Source of the DNA: Melieria omissa
Taxonomy: Eukaryota; Arthropoda; Insecta; Diptera; Ulidiidae
Direction: 5' to 3'
NCBI GenBank assembly: GCA_963971225.1
Contig: OZ020269.1
Coordinates: 15,126,421-15,190,420 of the forward strand
Length of the DNA stretch: 64,000 nt
The translations under genes were made by a program, and so were the position numbers. Shown here in pieces: positions 1-11,817 of this stretch. Below the pieces are notes generated by a model that searched no databases, had not been told where the DNA came from, and saw only the letters and a list, made by a program, of their open reading frames with translations. Each line of letters begins with the position of its first letter. Position 1 is the first letter of the stretch.

Positions 1-23
1 ATGCAGCACGTAAGGAGTAAATA

Positions 24-770
24 CCAGGTATATCAGTATGAAGTGAGCCTTAAGATACAAATGTTTCGATAGGGAATATTTGTTGTGAACGAGCCTTAAT
101 TTTTTTTGTTTTGTTGCATATTTAGCAAAGTAAATCCTTAACTTTGTATTTAATAGGGGTACCGGTTAATTCATGCGGTTTTTTAGCAGATGGCGTAACT
201 TGATTTGGTGAACAGTGATTCACCCATGGCTCAACTATTATTGAGCTATAGATTCACCTTTCCAAATATGTGTTGGAAAGCTATTGTCATATAGTTTCAG
301 AATCAGTATGTGTCGTTTAGCTGAAGCGTAAACAACAATACTTTTTTTTACTCTGAAAATGTCGAATTTTGTGCCGAATAAAGTGTTTTTGCGGGGAGTA
401 CTTCTTCATTACTTCAATATGAAGACAACGGCTGCCGAAAGTCATCGTATTTTGGTGGAAGTGTATGGTGTGCATGCTCTAGCTGAGCGTACGTGCCAGA
501 AGTGGTTTGCACGGTTTAAAAGTGGCAATTTTGACTTGGAGGACGATGAACGGCCCGGACAGCCAAAAAAGTTTAAAGATCACGAATTGGAGATATTGCT
601 CGACCAAGATCCATCCCAAACGCAAGAAGAACTTGCAAAATCACTTGGCGTCGCTCAACAAACCATTTCCGATCGTCTAAAAGCAATGGGAATGATCCAA
701 AAGTGTGGAAAACGAGTGCACCATGAATTTAATGAAATGCAGATGGAAAGCCGAAAGCAGCACTTATGAC
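24..770 (+). mobile_element. Truncated mariner element (mauritiana-like), 5' end and N-terminal transposase only
   Basis: A sequence starting CCAGGTATATCAGTATGAAG at position 24, directly after a TA dinucleotide, resembles the 5' terminal inverted repeat of mauritiana-subfamily mariners. It is followed, after an unusually long leader of about 330 bp, by an N-terminal transposase reading frame at 359-769. No matching inverted repeat is visible downstream, so the 3' half including the catalytic domain appears to be lost. The right boundary near 770 is only a guess from where the coding similarity stops. Confidence 0.6.
359..769 (+). pseudogene. Mariner transposase fragment, DNA-binding N-terminal domain
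   Basis: The frame encodes 136 residues matching the N-terminal region of mauritiana-type mariner transposases. It begins MSNFVPNK, then TAAESHRILVEVYG, the first helix-turn-helix with WFARFKSGNFDLEDDERPGQ (about residues 49-68), then a second helix-turn-helix with SQTQEELAKSLGVAQQTISD (about 86-105). It ends shortly after the linker (RVHHEFNEMQMESRKQHL). A full transposase is about 345 residues with a DD34D catalytic core; none of the three aspartate motifs is present here or just downstream. It is therefore a broken copy that could at most bind DNA. No introns. The translation from 359 fits the usual MSxFVPNK start of the subfamily. Confidence 0.85.
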
Positions 771-1074
771 AGCAAGATGAAAAATATGTAAAATAATTTA
801 TTTTCGTAAAAAATTATTGACAAAAGCAATTGTAAATTATATAGTTATCTTTTTCATATAAGTCTAAGGGCGAAATAAAAATGAAACTGTTTACATAAAA
901 CAATTAGATCTTAAAACGTTTCTCTTACTTATAATGAATGTACGGAATTTCATTGAAAATAAACACAAACACTTCAATACATGTCTTAGACTTGTCTTAG
1001 TTATGCTACTAATTTTCGAAATAACCATATCGACTGTAAACTTAAAAAAAAATATTAATGTCCGCATTTGAATC
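771..1074. other. Noncoding; probable trsn 3' UTR
   Basis: AT-rich sequence between the mariner fragment and the translin stop codon. It should hold the 3' UTR of the minus-strand trsn gene. No other feature is seen. Confidence 0.5.
797..802 (-). terminator. Candidate poly(A) signal for trsn
   Basis: AATAAA on the minus strand, about 275 bases beyond the trsn stop codon, is the first canonical hexamer seen downstream. Assignment to trsn is by position only. Confidence 0.35.
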
Positions 1075-2132
1075 TTATGCCTGTTCGTCTGCTTCGGGCG
1101 CAGTTGCAGCTTGATCTGTTGACGCACTGCTACGCAAGCCACGGATGCTTATATCATAAACCACTTCTTCGATCTTCTTGACATCGTATTTTAAGGCATC
1201 GAAACGCTTACGTAGACCATCATTTTTCAAATTCAGCAAACGAAAGCCAGAATTGAGATCAGCCATGAAATGTGAGATATTGAGCGGACGTTCATAATCG
1301 CCCATTGTAACCGAGTTGGTGGCGAAACGAGACAGCTCTGAGGCCATTTGTAAAATACCCATTAGATAGTCCTCAATGTCCAGGTGAAAGCCATCAGCAT
1401 GATTTGTTTTCACTATTGAAAATTAAAGATATTTGTGCAGAGAATGTATTGAGCCAATGATTTGCCCTTATGTATAGCTTTTGCATTTCTAAATGCTTTA
1501 CGGCATACATTTTTTAAATCCAAAACACACTTGGCAATCTTTTGCAAAAATACTTACAGCCCAACATTTCGGCCACTGTCTCCCGTTTGACCAGAAAGCC
1601 AGCTTCCAGATACACCACCATAGCACTTAGGAAAACCAGCCGCTGCGTGATGTACGTCCAATGATCGGAATAGCTGCAGGACAGTCGAAAGCAAAACATA
1701 CTTGATATTTACTAAAATATTAATAAAGGTTTTGGCCATTACCGGTAGTATTGTCCAACGGGAATTAATGTCGCCAGCTGCTGGTAAATGTCAGCGCAAG
1801 CCGCAATCTGCTTCCTTGCCTCGGCGCAAGCGTAGTCAACTACAAAATTATTTACAAATCACAAATTATTCTAATATTCACCCCACCACTTCTCTTACTC
1901 TTCAGCAGATCACAGTGTATTATTTGGAGCTGAATTGTGGCTTCCTTGGCGAAATGCTCAATTTCTCGCACCTTTGTTTTGATGCTCTGCAAAAGACGTC
2001 GCCGACGTACAGCGTAGAATGCAATTAACATTTATTATATTTCATTTAAAAACTTACCTCTCGTATTTCCTGCTCATGGTCAATGTATTTCTGATAGTTG
2101 CCGAATATTTCCAAATTAACAAAACTCTTCAT
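1075..2132 (-). CDS. trsn: Translin, five coding exons
   Basis: Minus-strand gene. Coding exons in transcript order: 2132-2058, 1986-1899, 1839-1743, 1673-1558, 1412-1075 (714 nt, 237 residues). Every intron has GT and AG ends, and the phases (0,1,2,1) join perfectly. The product starts MKSFVNLEIFGNYQKYIDHE and contains YYRYSDHWTYITQRLVFLSA, the hydrophobic helix VVYLEAGFLVKRETVAEMLG, then GFHLDIEDYLMGILQMASEL and DGLRKRFDALKYDVKKIEEV, which are hallmark blocks of translin. Translin is an all-helical nucleic-acid-binding protein of about 230 residues. With Trax it forms C3PO, the Mg-dependent RNase that helps RISC clear the siRNA passenger strand; catalysis is in Trax, translin being the scaffold. 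The start codon was chosen because it aligns with the family N-terminus and opens exon 1. The C-terminal tail (SSASTDQAATAPEADEQA) is low complexity and lineage-specific. Head-to-head neighbour of Snx16. Confidence 0.96.
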
Positions 2133-2634
2133 TTTTCGGAAATTCTGATTTTTACAATTATTTGACTGAAAATGCGGTTTTGCGCTACTTTTCTGTTTGG
2201 TTGCTCTTGCGGTCTTTTTCCTATTCTGCTTTGGTATTACCGTTCCTTCAGTGTTTTTCAAACTGCACACAGCAAAAATTGACAGCTGTGCGCGGAGTAA
2301 TCGACAAGTAGCTGCCTGCTGCCGTCCATATCTGACAGCGTCATCTTTGAGGCCGTTTGCCTTTTTGCTGGCTTTTCGTAACTTTCCTTTGTTGATTCTC
2401 GCTTTCGCGTTTTCATTTTAATTTTTTTAGTTTTATTTTACCATAAATTCTGCATGAGTTGGTGCTTTTGCAAAGTGCGAAATTGTGTTGAGAGCTATGC
2501 AACTGTAACGGGCCGCATCGACATCTCCTGCACATTCCTTCACTAGTCGCCAGTTGCGAGCAGCAGCCTTGGAATGAGCCTAACGGGAGTAGACGTCGCA
2601 GTCCCCGCTTCAGAACGGCCTCAGGCACAGCGCA
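2133..2634. promoter_or_regulatory. Shared upstream region of trsn (-) and Snx16 (+)
   Basis: Only 502 bp separate the two divergent start codons, so the core promoters and 5' UTRs of both genes must lie here unless an upstream noncoding exon exists. The half near Snx16 (about 2500-2634) is GC-richer and free of repeats, as expected for its leader. No TATA box is obvious; I cannot place either transcription start. Short frames on both strands are not supported as genes. Confidence 0.55.
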
Positions 2635-4552
2635 ATGTCGCTGCGTGCAATTAAGAAACGCGAAAATCAGGTGACCTCTACCACAGGTGCTAGACAGACG
2701 CTCTTCAGGAAGTCCAACGCTTTGAGCAGTCAGCAGCGGCGATCCTTACAACTAACTCCTAGCAGCGCAGGTGCTGCCGCCACAGCCAACTTCAAGGCAC
2801 CGTCCACACTACGTCGCTTGCACAGTCTGCAGCAGCAGCGATCGCTGCTGGGTCGCACTGTACACTCCAGTCCGGAGCTGCGCGACTCGCCTGCAGACAC
2901 GGTTGAACGACTCGCACATTTGGTGCGCACCAAATCGGACGGCGACGTACACGCGCTGGTCAACAGCTGCACGGGCAACGCAGCTGACACTGCAGGACGC
3001 GGTCTCATAGGTGCTAAATCCGAGATCTGCCTGCAAACCATATCTTCGCACAGTTATCAAGATCCGAGCGCAACACAGCCCACATTGCCACGTGTGTCTG
3101 TCAATAATACGAGCACTGCCACACGAACAGCCCCACCTCCACCAAACGCCAACATGCTTTCTGGTGCACGTTCCCATCGCGACCTCACGCAGTCCGCTTA
3201 CGTGAGTGGCGGTGCATACGATGTGACGATGTCGCCCACACGGCGCCGCATGAGCGAGTGCAGCCTCAATTCGAGCACTGCCTACTCGCAGCGCACCAGC
3301 GTCATGTCGGGCAGTGCACTGACGCTGTCTTCCAACAATACCACCGACCCGAACACGGTGGTGCGTGTGCCCATCATAGGCTACGAGGTGATGGAGGAGC
3401 GCGCACGCTTCACGGTGTACAAGTTGCGCGTGGAGAATCCGCTGACCAACGACTGTTGGCTGGTGCTGCGGCGCTACACAGACTTTGTTCGTCTGAATGC
3501 AAAGCTGAAGCAGGCCTTTCCGCAAGTTGCGCTGCTACTGCCGCGCAAAAAGATTTTCGGCGACAACTTCAATGCAGTCTTTCTGGACAATCGTGTGCAG
3601 GGTTTGCAGATTTTTGTCAATTCCATAATGGCCAAGGAGGAGCTGCGCAAGTGCAAGCTGGTGCGCGAATTCTTTTGCTTAGACGAGCCGCCCTCTTACT
3701 CGGAATCAATGGAGGAGTGTAGGGTGAGTAAGATGCAAAAGAGCTTAGAATGTGTACAAATTGTGAAATGAATTGCTTACATATTGCAGGCTATTTTTGA
3801 GGCACAAGAGGAGACCATCACACATTTGAAATTGCAAATCAACAGCAAGAATGAATTGATTTTGAGTCTGCAACAGAAACTGCGTGACGAAACGGCTGAG
3901 AAGGAGCAGCTGAAGGAGTCGCTAAAGTAAGTGGCTATCAGTCGCTGTTTGCGGTAGCTGATTCATAGGTTTTTTGGGTGAAGCAATGTGGTAACTTAAC
4001 GGCAATGTAGATTGTGCACACCCACAAGTCAAATGGAATTAATAATATCGATAAGAAACACAACATTAAACAGGGGTCATTTCTTAATTTTGCTTCACAG
4101 TAAGCCTTCAATTTACATGCAACTGATAAGCGTTGGTAATTAGCAATTTTAATGGGAATTTATAGCTGTATAAGAAAATATTTTTTCTACTTCAGAGACA
4201 TACATATTAACATATAAACACATAAAGGGTCATGAAACTCATAGCCGCTGCGACTTTAAAAATGATTAAATATAAATACATACTTTAAATGGCAGTAATA
4301 AAAGTTGCGATTATTGGCTGGTAGTAATATGAAAACAAATCAACCACATGGCCCTATTCTAAGTTCAGAATGTGTAAAATGAACAGCTGGTGGTGTTAGT
4401 CTTTGTTATCTTCTTATAAATAGTCTATTTATGATCATCTATATACTATTCTTAGTTAAAACAAAATATTCATTTTAAATTATTCCATTTACAGAAATGC
4501 TGCTGCGACTTGTTCGTGTTGCGCTGTTACTTCAACATCATCCCTCACATAA
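2635..4552 (+). CDS. Snx16: Sorting nexin 16 (PX domain plus coiled coil), three coding exons
   Basis: Coding exons 2635-3723, 3790-3926 and 4495-4552 (1284 nt, 427 residues); donors GTGAGT and GTAAGT, acceptors CAG, phases consistent. Residues 1-240 are a Ser/Thr/Gln-rich, probably disordered region. Residues about 243-352 form a PX domain (VRVPIIGYEVMEERARFTVY, the phosphoinositide-contacting RRYTDF at 279-284, LPRKK at 302-306, then FLDNR and VREFFCLDEPP). Exon 2 encodes a charged coiled coil (EAQEETITHLKLQINSKNEL). The order PX then coiled coil and the GYEVMEERA block identify SNX16, a PI3P-binding protein of early and late endosomes that controls receptor traffic; in Drosophila it acts at the neuromuscular junction in synaptic growth signalling. 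Exon 3 gives a short tail ending TSTSSLT with a CSCC cluster. Reading through the first intron would end 16 codons later, so retention would give a version lacking the coiled coil. Start chosen as the first ATG of the frame. Confidence 0.95.
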
Positions 4553-5136
4553 GAAAACAAAATGCAACGATTAATTTTAGTTTTTGGCTGCTACTAACGT
4601 AACGGTTGTATGAGTTATGCTGAGCATAGCACAATGCAATTAAAACTAAAAATTAACAAAACAAACACAAAACTGTGTCACAAACCAGTATAAGATATTC
4701 TGCTGTAATTATTGCAAAATACAACTTTTAATGTGGTTCTAAGTATACTGACTAGTTAAGTTTTCTTAGTTTTGCTATACAACAATGTTAAACACAATGT
4801 CTCATTATTCTATCGTAGTACTAGTACACCAATTTCCATTAAGAAGAATTATAAAGAATTTTTTGTCCAAATAATTGTAATTAAGTGAATGTAATGAAAT
4901 AACTTTTCTGTAAACCATGAAGTGCTGCTTTAATTTTGTTCGACACACACTCAGCAAACTACACAGATTCCGCAACGAGCTTACTGTAAGCAGACAAATA
5001 TACCAACAGAATATTAAATATACACACACGCACCCTCACATGTATTCCTTTGCTAGTTTAATTTGTAAGTGTAATTTTGCTAACCCATTAAGACTACAAT
5101 TCTAAAGAGAAAGGCAATATATTGAAATCAAATAAA
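4553..5136 (+). other. Snx16 3' UTR
   Basis: AT-rich sequence from the Snx16 stop to the first canonical AATAAA at 5131. No coding or repeat feature is seen. The extent is inferred. Confidence 0.5.
5131..5136 (+). terminator. Candidate poly(A) signal of Snx16
   Basis: AATAAA on the plus strand about 580 bases after the Snx16 stop, followed by a T-rich stretch. It faces the Dlish signal about 90 bases away. Confidence 0.5.
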
Positions 5137-5222
5137 CATAGTTTTATTACTTAAATAAGAAAGTAAATTATCTTGAATATATGATATGACATGAGCTGTT
5201 GTGATTTTTATATTTTAAAAAA

Positions 5223-5228
5223 TTTATT
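5223..5228 (-). terminator. Candidate poly(A) signal of the three-SH3 gene
   Basis: AATAAA on the minus strand, about 130 bases beyond the stop codon at 5361-5363. A second minus-strand copy lies at 5143-5148, inside the end of the Snx16 transcript. Confidence 0.45.
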
Positions 5229-5360
5229 GCAAGTATGGAAGCACTCAATAAACATTTCGTGGCTGGCAAGCGTTTGCATGCAAAAGCCCGGTCTGTCCTA
5301 TGTATGTGGCAATTATGTAGTGGCAAGTGTGATAATGTGCTGCAAAGGCGTGCAGCGCCT

Positions 5361-6934
5361 TCATAGGCTGGTCATTGCCGGCGGACGTGCATAGGCCTTC
5401 GGTATGAAGCCATATTTGCGCGTCTTTGGCGCATACGCCCACAGCCAGCCGTCCACGGTTTGATTATTCAGGTCGGCATAGATCCAGTCACCGCGACGCA
5501 CATTTAAGTCATCGGGCGCCTGTGCCTACAATTCAAAATGCATTTAAATATTTCTAATATTAACTTGCATATGTTTAAAACTTCACTTTATAGTCATAGA
5601 GCATGACCAGCTCTGTGCCGTGGTATCGCAAATCGTCAGCGCCAATGCCACCGATTTGCTGCTGCTGTTGTTGCTGTGTATTTTGCGATTGCTGCTGTTG
5701 CAGACTATTCACGCAGTTCGTATCCATTTGAGATGCGCCGTTTATGGGCTGTCCCAACGAATTCAGATTTCCACCCAAATTGCCTGCACTCAGCTCCACA
5801 TTCAGCTGTTGCTGCGCCTTGCCATGCACCACACCGCCTTCCTGTCCATTCGAGCAGGCGTTGAGCATTTTCTGCTGCGTTTGCAGAACGCTCTCTGCCG
5901 GGAAGACGAATGCAGCCGGTATGAAACCCTCCTGTCCATCGCTGCGCACAATCCAAAACCAATCGGCATCGTCACGATTCAGCACAGTGACAAATTCGCC
6001 GCGCTCCACCGATAGATCATTCTCGTCGCGCGCTATGAATGTGTAGAGCACAATATATCGGCCGCTGGGCTCCTTGTGGAAGGGGGTGCATTCCGGTTCG
6101 AGTATGAGGCTAACCTCGGAGTTCTTCAGCGATGCATTGCCACCGGCCATAACGGCCAAAGCAACACCGTTGACACCATTGCCGGCGCCACCACCAGCGC
6201 CAACTGTTGCATTGCCATTGCCAACGCCCACCTCTTCGATCAGCTCCAGCTTGGCATCGGCATTCAGCAGCGGCATAGTCTCGCTGTGCTCTGTGAGATT
6301 CTGATTCTGTTCGCGCGGCAGCTTCTTCTTGATGGCCAGATCGGCCAGCTGCGTATTGTAAGGAGCACAGTACGAGTGCGGTATGAAGCCCTCCTGACGC
6401 GTATCCTGTCCAATGACGTACACCCAATCGTTTTCGCGGTAGAGTATGTTGACGATTTGGCCGCGCTTCACCTCCAGTTCGTCGTCCACGCAGGGCGTGA
6501 AATCGTGCAGCACCACCATTTTCGAGTCCGGACTGAGGCCGTGCTCTTTCTCGATGCCGACACGCACCAGTGTTTCAATGCTGGAGGAGCCCGTGATGCG
6601 GCCCAGGCCGACGCCGGGCAGCGGCAGATCGCGCTCGATGTTGGCATTGGTGGCTGCGAAGTAGAGAAAAGGCGACAAATCAAATACAATTGTCCACATG
6701 TAACAGAGACTATGCAGAGTTTGTGTTCTCAGTCTTTTGTGTCTGTTAACTTTTTTGGTTTTTAATTTTTGAATAATTGTGCTTGAAATAACTTTTGTTA
6801 GTCTCGATGGGGAAACCTTTTAAAGTTACTGCTAGTAAGTGAAATCAAAATATTATTAACAAAAAAAATATTAAATGAGAAACGGCACCTTTCTTTTTGT
6901 CGCGCCGCATGCGCACTGGACACAGAAAAGCCAT
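5361..6934 (-). CDS. Dlish: Dlish/Vamana, three-SH3 adaptor of the Fat-Dachs pathway, three coding exons
   Basis: Minus-strand exons 6934-6889, 6653-5587 and 5525-5361 (1278 nt, 425 residues), all GT-AG and in phase. Exon 1 encodes MAFLCPVRMRRDKKK; exon 2 continues ATNANIERDLPLPGVGLGRI. SH3-1 is about residues 61-114 (MVVLHDFTP, NDWVYV, EGFIPHSY). SH3-2 is about 213-267 (YIVLYTFIARDENDLS, DWFWI, EGFIPAAF). SH3-3 is about 363-418 and is split across the last intron (ELVMLYDYK then AQAPDDLNVRRGDW, GWLWAY, YGFIPKAY). A Gly/Ala/Asn-rich linker (155-190) and a Gln tract (about 334-348) separate them. Three SH3 domains and little else match Drosophila CG10933, which binds the myosin Dachs, brings it to the junctional cortex and so restrains Warts in Hippo growth control. 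The Cys at residue 5 beside basic residues is a plausible acylation site. An alternative start inside intron 1 (MWTIVF) would run through an intact acceptor and is rejected. Confidence 0.93.
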
Positions 6935-8750
6935 TCTTATTGTGTACTTTAGTTCACTGGTGTTTTTTTCTGTCGTTAGTCAAACTGCATTTTGTTTAAA
7001 TTTGCATTGGACAATTTAAATGTATTAACAATGCACTGTTTATGTATGTTTAATCGAATTGTTTAGCACTTGTTGCTCTTGGCACTTGATTTTGGCAGCG
7101 CCATCTAGGCGGTGGTATTTGGTGTTAAATTTGATGTGTGTGGTTGGATTACAATTGTAGGCCAAGCAGATAAAACCAAAGAAAATAAACAAAAAACACT
7201 TCATATTCTTTGATAAAACTAATTCATAACGTGTTTTAAACTTATTTAAAATAAAATAAGTCAAATTATTTTGTATTTAACCAAAAATATATACAAAAAA
7301 TGAGTTTAATGAAACGTTTTAATATTAATGAACATTTTTATTTACAATTTTTTATGTAATTTCTGTAGAGTTTGATTAATTTCTATCCAACTGCGATTCT
7401 ATTAATGAATAAAATTGAAGGCACAACATTTAAGAAGAAAATGCTGACTTGAAAACAATTGATAACTTTTTCATTTCCTTATATCAGAAACGAAACATAA
7501 AAGGAAACTGCTTGTTGATTTACTTAAATAACTCAAAGTTAAAAATTACAATTGCCTGCCATTGCAACCCTGTTGTTGCCATTTGCCTGCTCTCTGTTTA
7601 CACACCGCTGCTCTCTCGCGGACCACAAGCAAACAAAATAAGCAAATTGTGCTGCCACCACACATAAACATTTTTAATTTAAAACTAACCAAATTTCTGT
7701 TTCTCATTATTCTCATTGAATATTGTGTACATAATTATTAATTAAATATATTCTTACTACGCTTTGTCTTCTTTACGCCATTACATATCAATTAGCCCCA
7801 TTTCAATGCACATCGCTACAGAAAAAATTGCTTCCATTTTATTTTTAGCATCTTTTTTTTTCACAGTGCACTGTGCGCCGCGTGAAACGTCATGCAGAGC
7901 ATAATCGCCGCTTACATGTTCCCTTCTACGCGAATGCAATCCGATTCGATATGTGTCATTCATTCACGACGATTCGTGTACGTTTAGTGTTGTGTATGTA
8001 GATATGTGCATTGTGCACTAAATAAATAGCAAATTAATTCGTGCAAATCGCTTCTAATGCAATCCCAAAGGTGTTGAATGCGATCTTCGAGTGCAGAATT
8101 ACAAGTGTCGCGTTGTGTATTTACTCAGTGCGGTGATTTCTCTTCGGCAATTGGCCATTTGCGAAACTCTTGCAGGCTGAATTGAAACTCTGGAATACCC
8201 TGAGGGAGTCGTTTGTTGCCGATAAGCGATTTGTGGTTTGACGCCTTTTGAGTGTCGCGCACAACCAACGTAAGTTTAAAACTGCATTTGGTGCACAAGA
8301 AATGCCAAAAATCCAGTCTGCCAGTAATAGTTTTTTGCCATTTGATTATGAAATACCAGTTTCGATACGAAAGCTGTTTTTGTATGTGCATAAATGTGTA
8401 GATGACGACATACAGATGGCTGCATGCGTCCATACGAAATAAATGTGAGCTTAGTCGAAGGATCAAGGTCACGTTCAGTCATCTGTGAAAGCACAATATC
8501 CCAGTCAGCCTGAAGATTGCGCCTAAGCGAGCTTTACGCTTATTAGAGAAGTTGTTGTTGTTGTTAGAGGCTGCCGTGGAATTGCAGGACTTGGCACAGA
8601 ACGTGTCTGATAGGAAATGCTCCAAGTGGAATTTTGTGTGGACGCCCATGCAAACACACGAATGAGTTTGAAATAATTATACTGAGTCGCAACCAATAAA
8701 TTGGGACACTTTGTTCGAGTCACACAGGGCCATCAATTTGTATCGATTAA
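6935..8750. other. 5' flank of Dlish; noncoding
   Basis: Upstream of the Dlish start. It should hold its promoter and any noncoding first exon, but I see no decisive signal. Sequence is mostly unique-looking and AT-rich; the short frames present have no recognisable protein. Confidence 0.4.
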
Positions 8751-11260
8751 CACAGGATGTCATCCCCAAGAGGGGTTTTTTTCGAATCCAATTTCTAATC
8801 TAATTCTAATCCACATTTTCTAATAAAATTAAACTGCCCGAGTTACATAGTCACTTAAGTCTCGATTAAAACGTCTCTCCATTGCATTATCTGCACAGGA
8901 CGCCATCCACAAAGCGGTTTTGAAATACATACTTCACATTTAATGATAAAATTGCTGTCCAATTTCTAGCAACGTTTTTTTCGTTGAGAATGCATTCAAA
9001 AGAGTACAAAGCGTACAATCTTTCTATGTGTATTTTTTGCTCTTTTTTGTTATAGCTTCTTTATTTTTTATTTTTGTGTGCTACACACAGTTTCCACACA
9101 AAAAGTTGTCTTGACTAAAAACTTTTAGTGCTCGTTGTGCTCGTTTGAAGCACGTTTCCACCCACAAATATCGCTTTCGAAATTATGGTTGTGTTCGATA
9201 ATTAAAAAAAAAGAATAAAAAAAGAGGCAATAAAAAAACAGAACCTAACCTAACCTACCATAAAATCGATACTGTTCTTAGTTAACCATACAAATTATTA
9301 TTATTTTTTTTTTAATTTTACTAATATTTCTTATTTTGGTTTCGTATTTGATTCATTTGTATTTGATTATATTTTTTATATTTTATTTTTTATTTATTTT
9401 GTGTTATTTATTATTGAATTTTAATTTGTTTTAATTTTAATTTCATTACTATTTAATTTTTGTATTTTATTAATTGTTATTTGTAATATCTATATTATTT
9501 TTTATATTTACTTATTTATTTCTTAATTTAATAATTTATCATTATTATAAATTAATTTTTTTTAATTTTAATCTTTTAATTAATTCCATTTTGAGATTTT
9601 GTGACATATTTTGTGATTTAGTGGCAAAAGCAGTACGAATAACATTTGAACGAGTTTTGAAATTCTCTTTTTAAGCTTTTACACAAAATTGTGTCATCTT
9701 GTCATAAAAATCTGTCTGATGTGGCATATTACCAAAGTTTGTGACAGTTCCCATAATTATAATATGGTAAAAATGTTTCGCATCTTAAACAACTTTGTAT
9801 TTTATATACAAAATCTCAAGATTTCAAGACCTCAGACTTCTTGGCAACAAAAAAAAATATTGAAATATTTTCCAGTAAAATTAATAGAAGAAAATAGCTC
9901 GCAAAGTTTTTAGCATTTAAGTCCACCGCATGTGAAGTCTCTCTGGTGATATATTGTTAAGTTTTTGACGGAGACTGCAATTGTAATAGCAAAATAAATT
10001 ACTTCACAGTTAACATCAACGAACTGTCACAATATTTTAATTATTTAATTTTATGATTGTTTTTTTACATGTTACTAAATTATAAAATAAGCAACTGTCC
10101 GGGTGGGGGTGCAACTCATTATTATATACAGTGGTCTCTGGATATAGTGAACTATTTATTGCAAGGCCTGTCAGAATATTGAGGTTGTTCACTATATCAA
10201 TGTTAACATTTTTGTTCAAAAACTCGTTTTATTTGCTTAAAAAACACTTTTTGTTTTTTGCTTGAAAATTTTGTTCTATATTTAGAGGCTCAAAGGCAAA
10301 ATTTGAGTGTTCATTATACCCAGACACGACTGTATTTTTATGCAGTTAACTTTAATGATTTTTTTCCAACACTCAAATGTTATACATATTTTTGTAACAT
10401 CTAAAAAGGTAATTTTTGTAGTAGTTTTCTAAATTAAACCAGCAAAATTTTGAGTTAAATCAATTTGTTTGTTATTATTTAGCAATATTTCATACAAATA
10501 ACTCTTCAATTCAATCAACCGACCAACACTCGGTAAATCTGTGACACTTGTCACATGCATTGCCCATTACTCACTTCATTGACCAATTGTTATGCGCCGT
10601 GTGTGTGCTATGATTGCATTTGCTTGTGCAATTCGCATTCGGTCAGCACAACTGAATAGTCTAGAAGTTTGCCTCCTGGTCGATCATGTGACAAGACGAA
10701 AAGCTTTGCGGCAAACAATCGCCTTGGCATTTTTCTAAGGCAATGCGAGTGCATTGACCCAATGCACCACAAACGTCTGGTTGTCGATGTTGAGTGATGT
10801 TGCGCGACGGCGCGGCCGGACAGACAGGTGCAGCAGCTAAATACTCGCACACAGTGCGACCAGACTGCAGTAGCTAAATTAGAGAGCTGCCAATGCAAAA
10901 TAACTCAATATCCAAGCAGTCAGACAGTCAAATAGACGCGCGGCACTTTGTTGTTGTTTTCTCCATTTTGGCTCGGAATCGATTAGTGTGCAAAACTCAT
11001 TTCGACTTGTGAATTGTTGAGCCGCTGCCAAAAAGAGCAAATATCTTGAGAAACCAACACCAACACACAACAATGACTGACTGATTGCATAACTGAACTG
11101 ATTCGCAGAAGCGTAGCAAGATGCGGTGAAAGATGAAACGAAAAAAAAACTAAAAACAAACAGCAAATAAAAAGTTATGCCAGCAACTGTTTTGCTTCTG
11201 TTTTATAGGGTAATGTGCTGTAATTGGAGAGCTGCATTAAAAAATTTTAAATGCAAAAGT
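8751..11260. other. Noncoding, AT-rich
   Basis: No gene is seen. Positions 9183-9560 are extremely AT-rich with runs of T and A. A short CCTAACCTAACC motif at 9243-9257 matches the tail found on LINE fragments elsewhere in the window. From about 10500 the sequence becomes GC-richer and unique-looking. Confidence 0.4.
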
Positions 11261-11264
11261 AAAA

Positions 11265-11266
<2 letters not shown>

Positions 11267-11296
<30 letters not shown>
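11267..11296. repeat. AC dinucleotide microsatellite
   Basis: About 15 uninterrupted AC units. Confidence 0.9.
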
Positions 11297-11297
<1 letters not shown>

Positions 11298-11817
11298 AAC
11301 GCCAAGTGTCATTGCGAAAGCAGTGCAAGGACGTTTATTGCACCCAGCGCAATGAAAGCAACAACGCCGCACAAGCGACAGCAAGTTTGTTTGCAACAAC
11401 AACAATAAAAGCAGCAGCGGCAGCAGTCTCGCAAGTCAGCAATTTAATGCCGTTTTAATGCTTAAGTGTTGTCGAAGAGGACTCGCTGACCTTAAAATAG
11501 ACGATGGCTGACGAACAAATGTTCAAATAAAATATATTACACTCTATTTGTACTGGCACGAGCATTGTTTTTGTAATAAAAAGCATGAAATATTTGCACT
11601 AATGCGCTACTCGGCAAGGTATGACCCAGTAGGAAATGGTATTCAGTAGTTATTGGGGGAAAAAAATTGTGTATTCTAAAAAAATTTTAAGTGAAAATGT
11701 TGAGGTCGAGTTCAATAAATTTCAAAGAAGTAACAAAGTTAGTAGACAAAGGTTGCTGGCGTTAATTTCACTTTAAAGTTAAATAAACTATCAAATATTT
11801 TATATTAAAGTGGAATA

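Noticed and set aside
2133..2416. A minus-strand frame upstream of trsn starting MKTRKRESTKESYEKP
   Set aside because: It is short, stops before trsn, and matches nothing I recognise; it lies in the probable 5' UTR. It could be an upstream ORF but there is no support.
2809..3722. Long antisense and alternative frames across the Snx16 first exon (up to 238 residues)
   Set aside because: Shadows of a GC-rich real exon; no recognisable protein and the PX frame accounts for the sequence.
6655..6699. Alternative Dlish N-terminus MWTIVFDLSPFLYFA
   Set aside because: It is the translation of intron 1 sequence leading into a clean acceptor; exon 1 at 6889-6934 gives the expected basic N-terminus with correct phase.
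9243..9257. Telomere-like CCTAACC runs
   Set aside because: Only two to three units, dispersed, and linked to LINE 3' ends elsewhere in the window; flies lack TTAGG telomeres.
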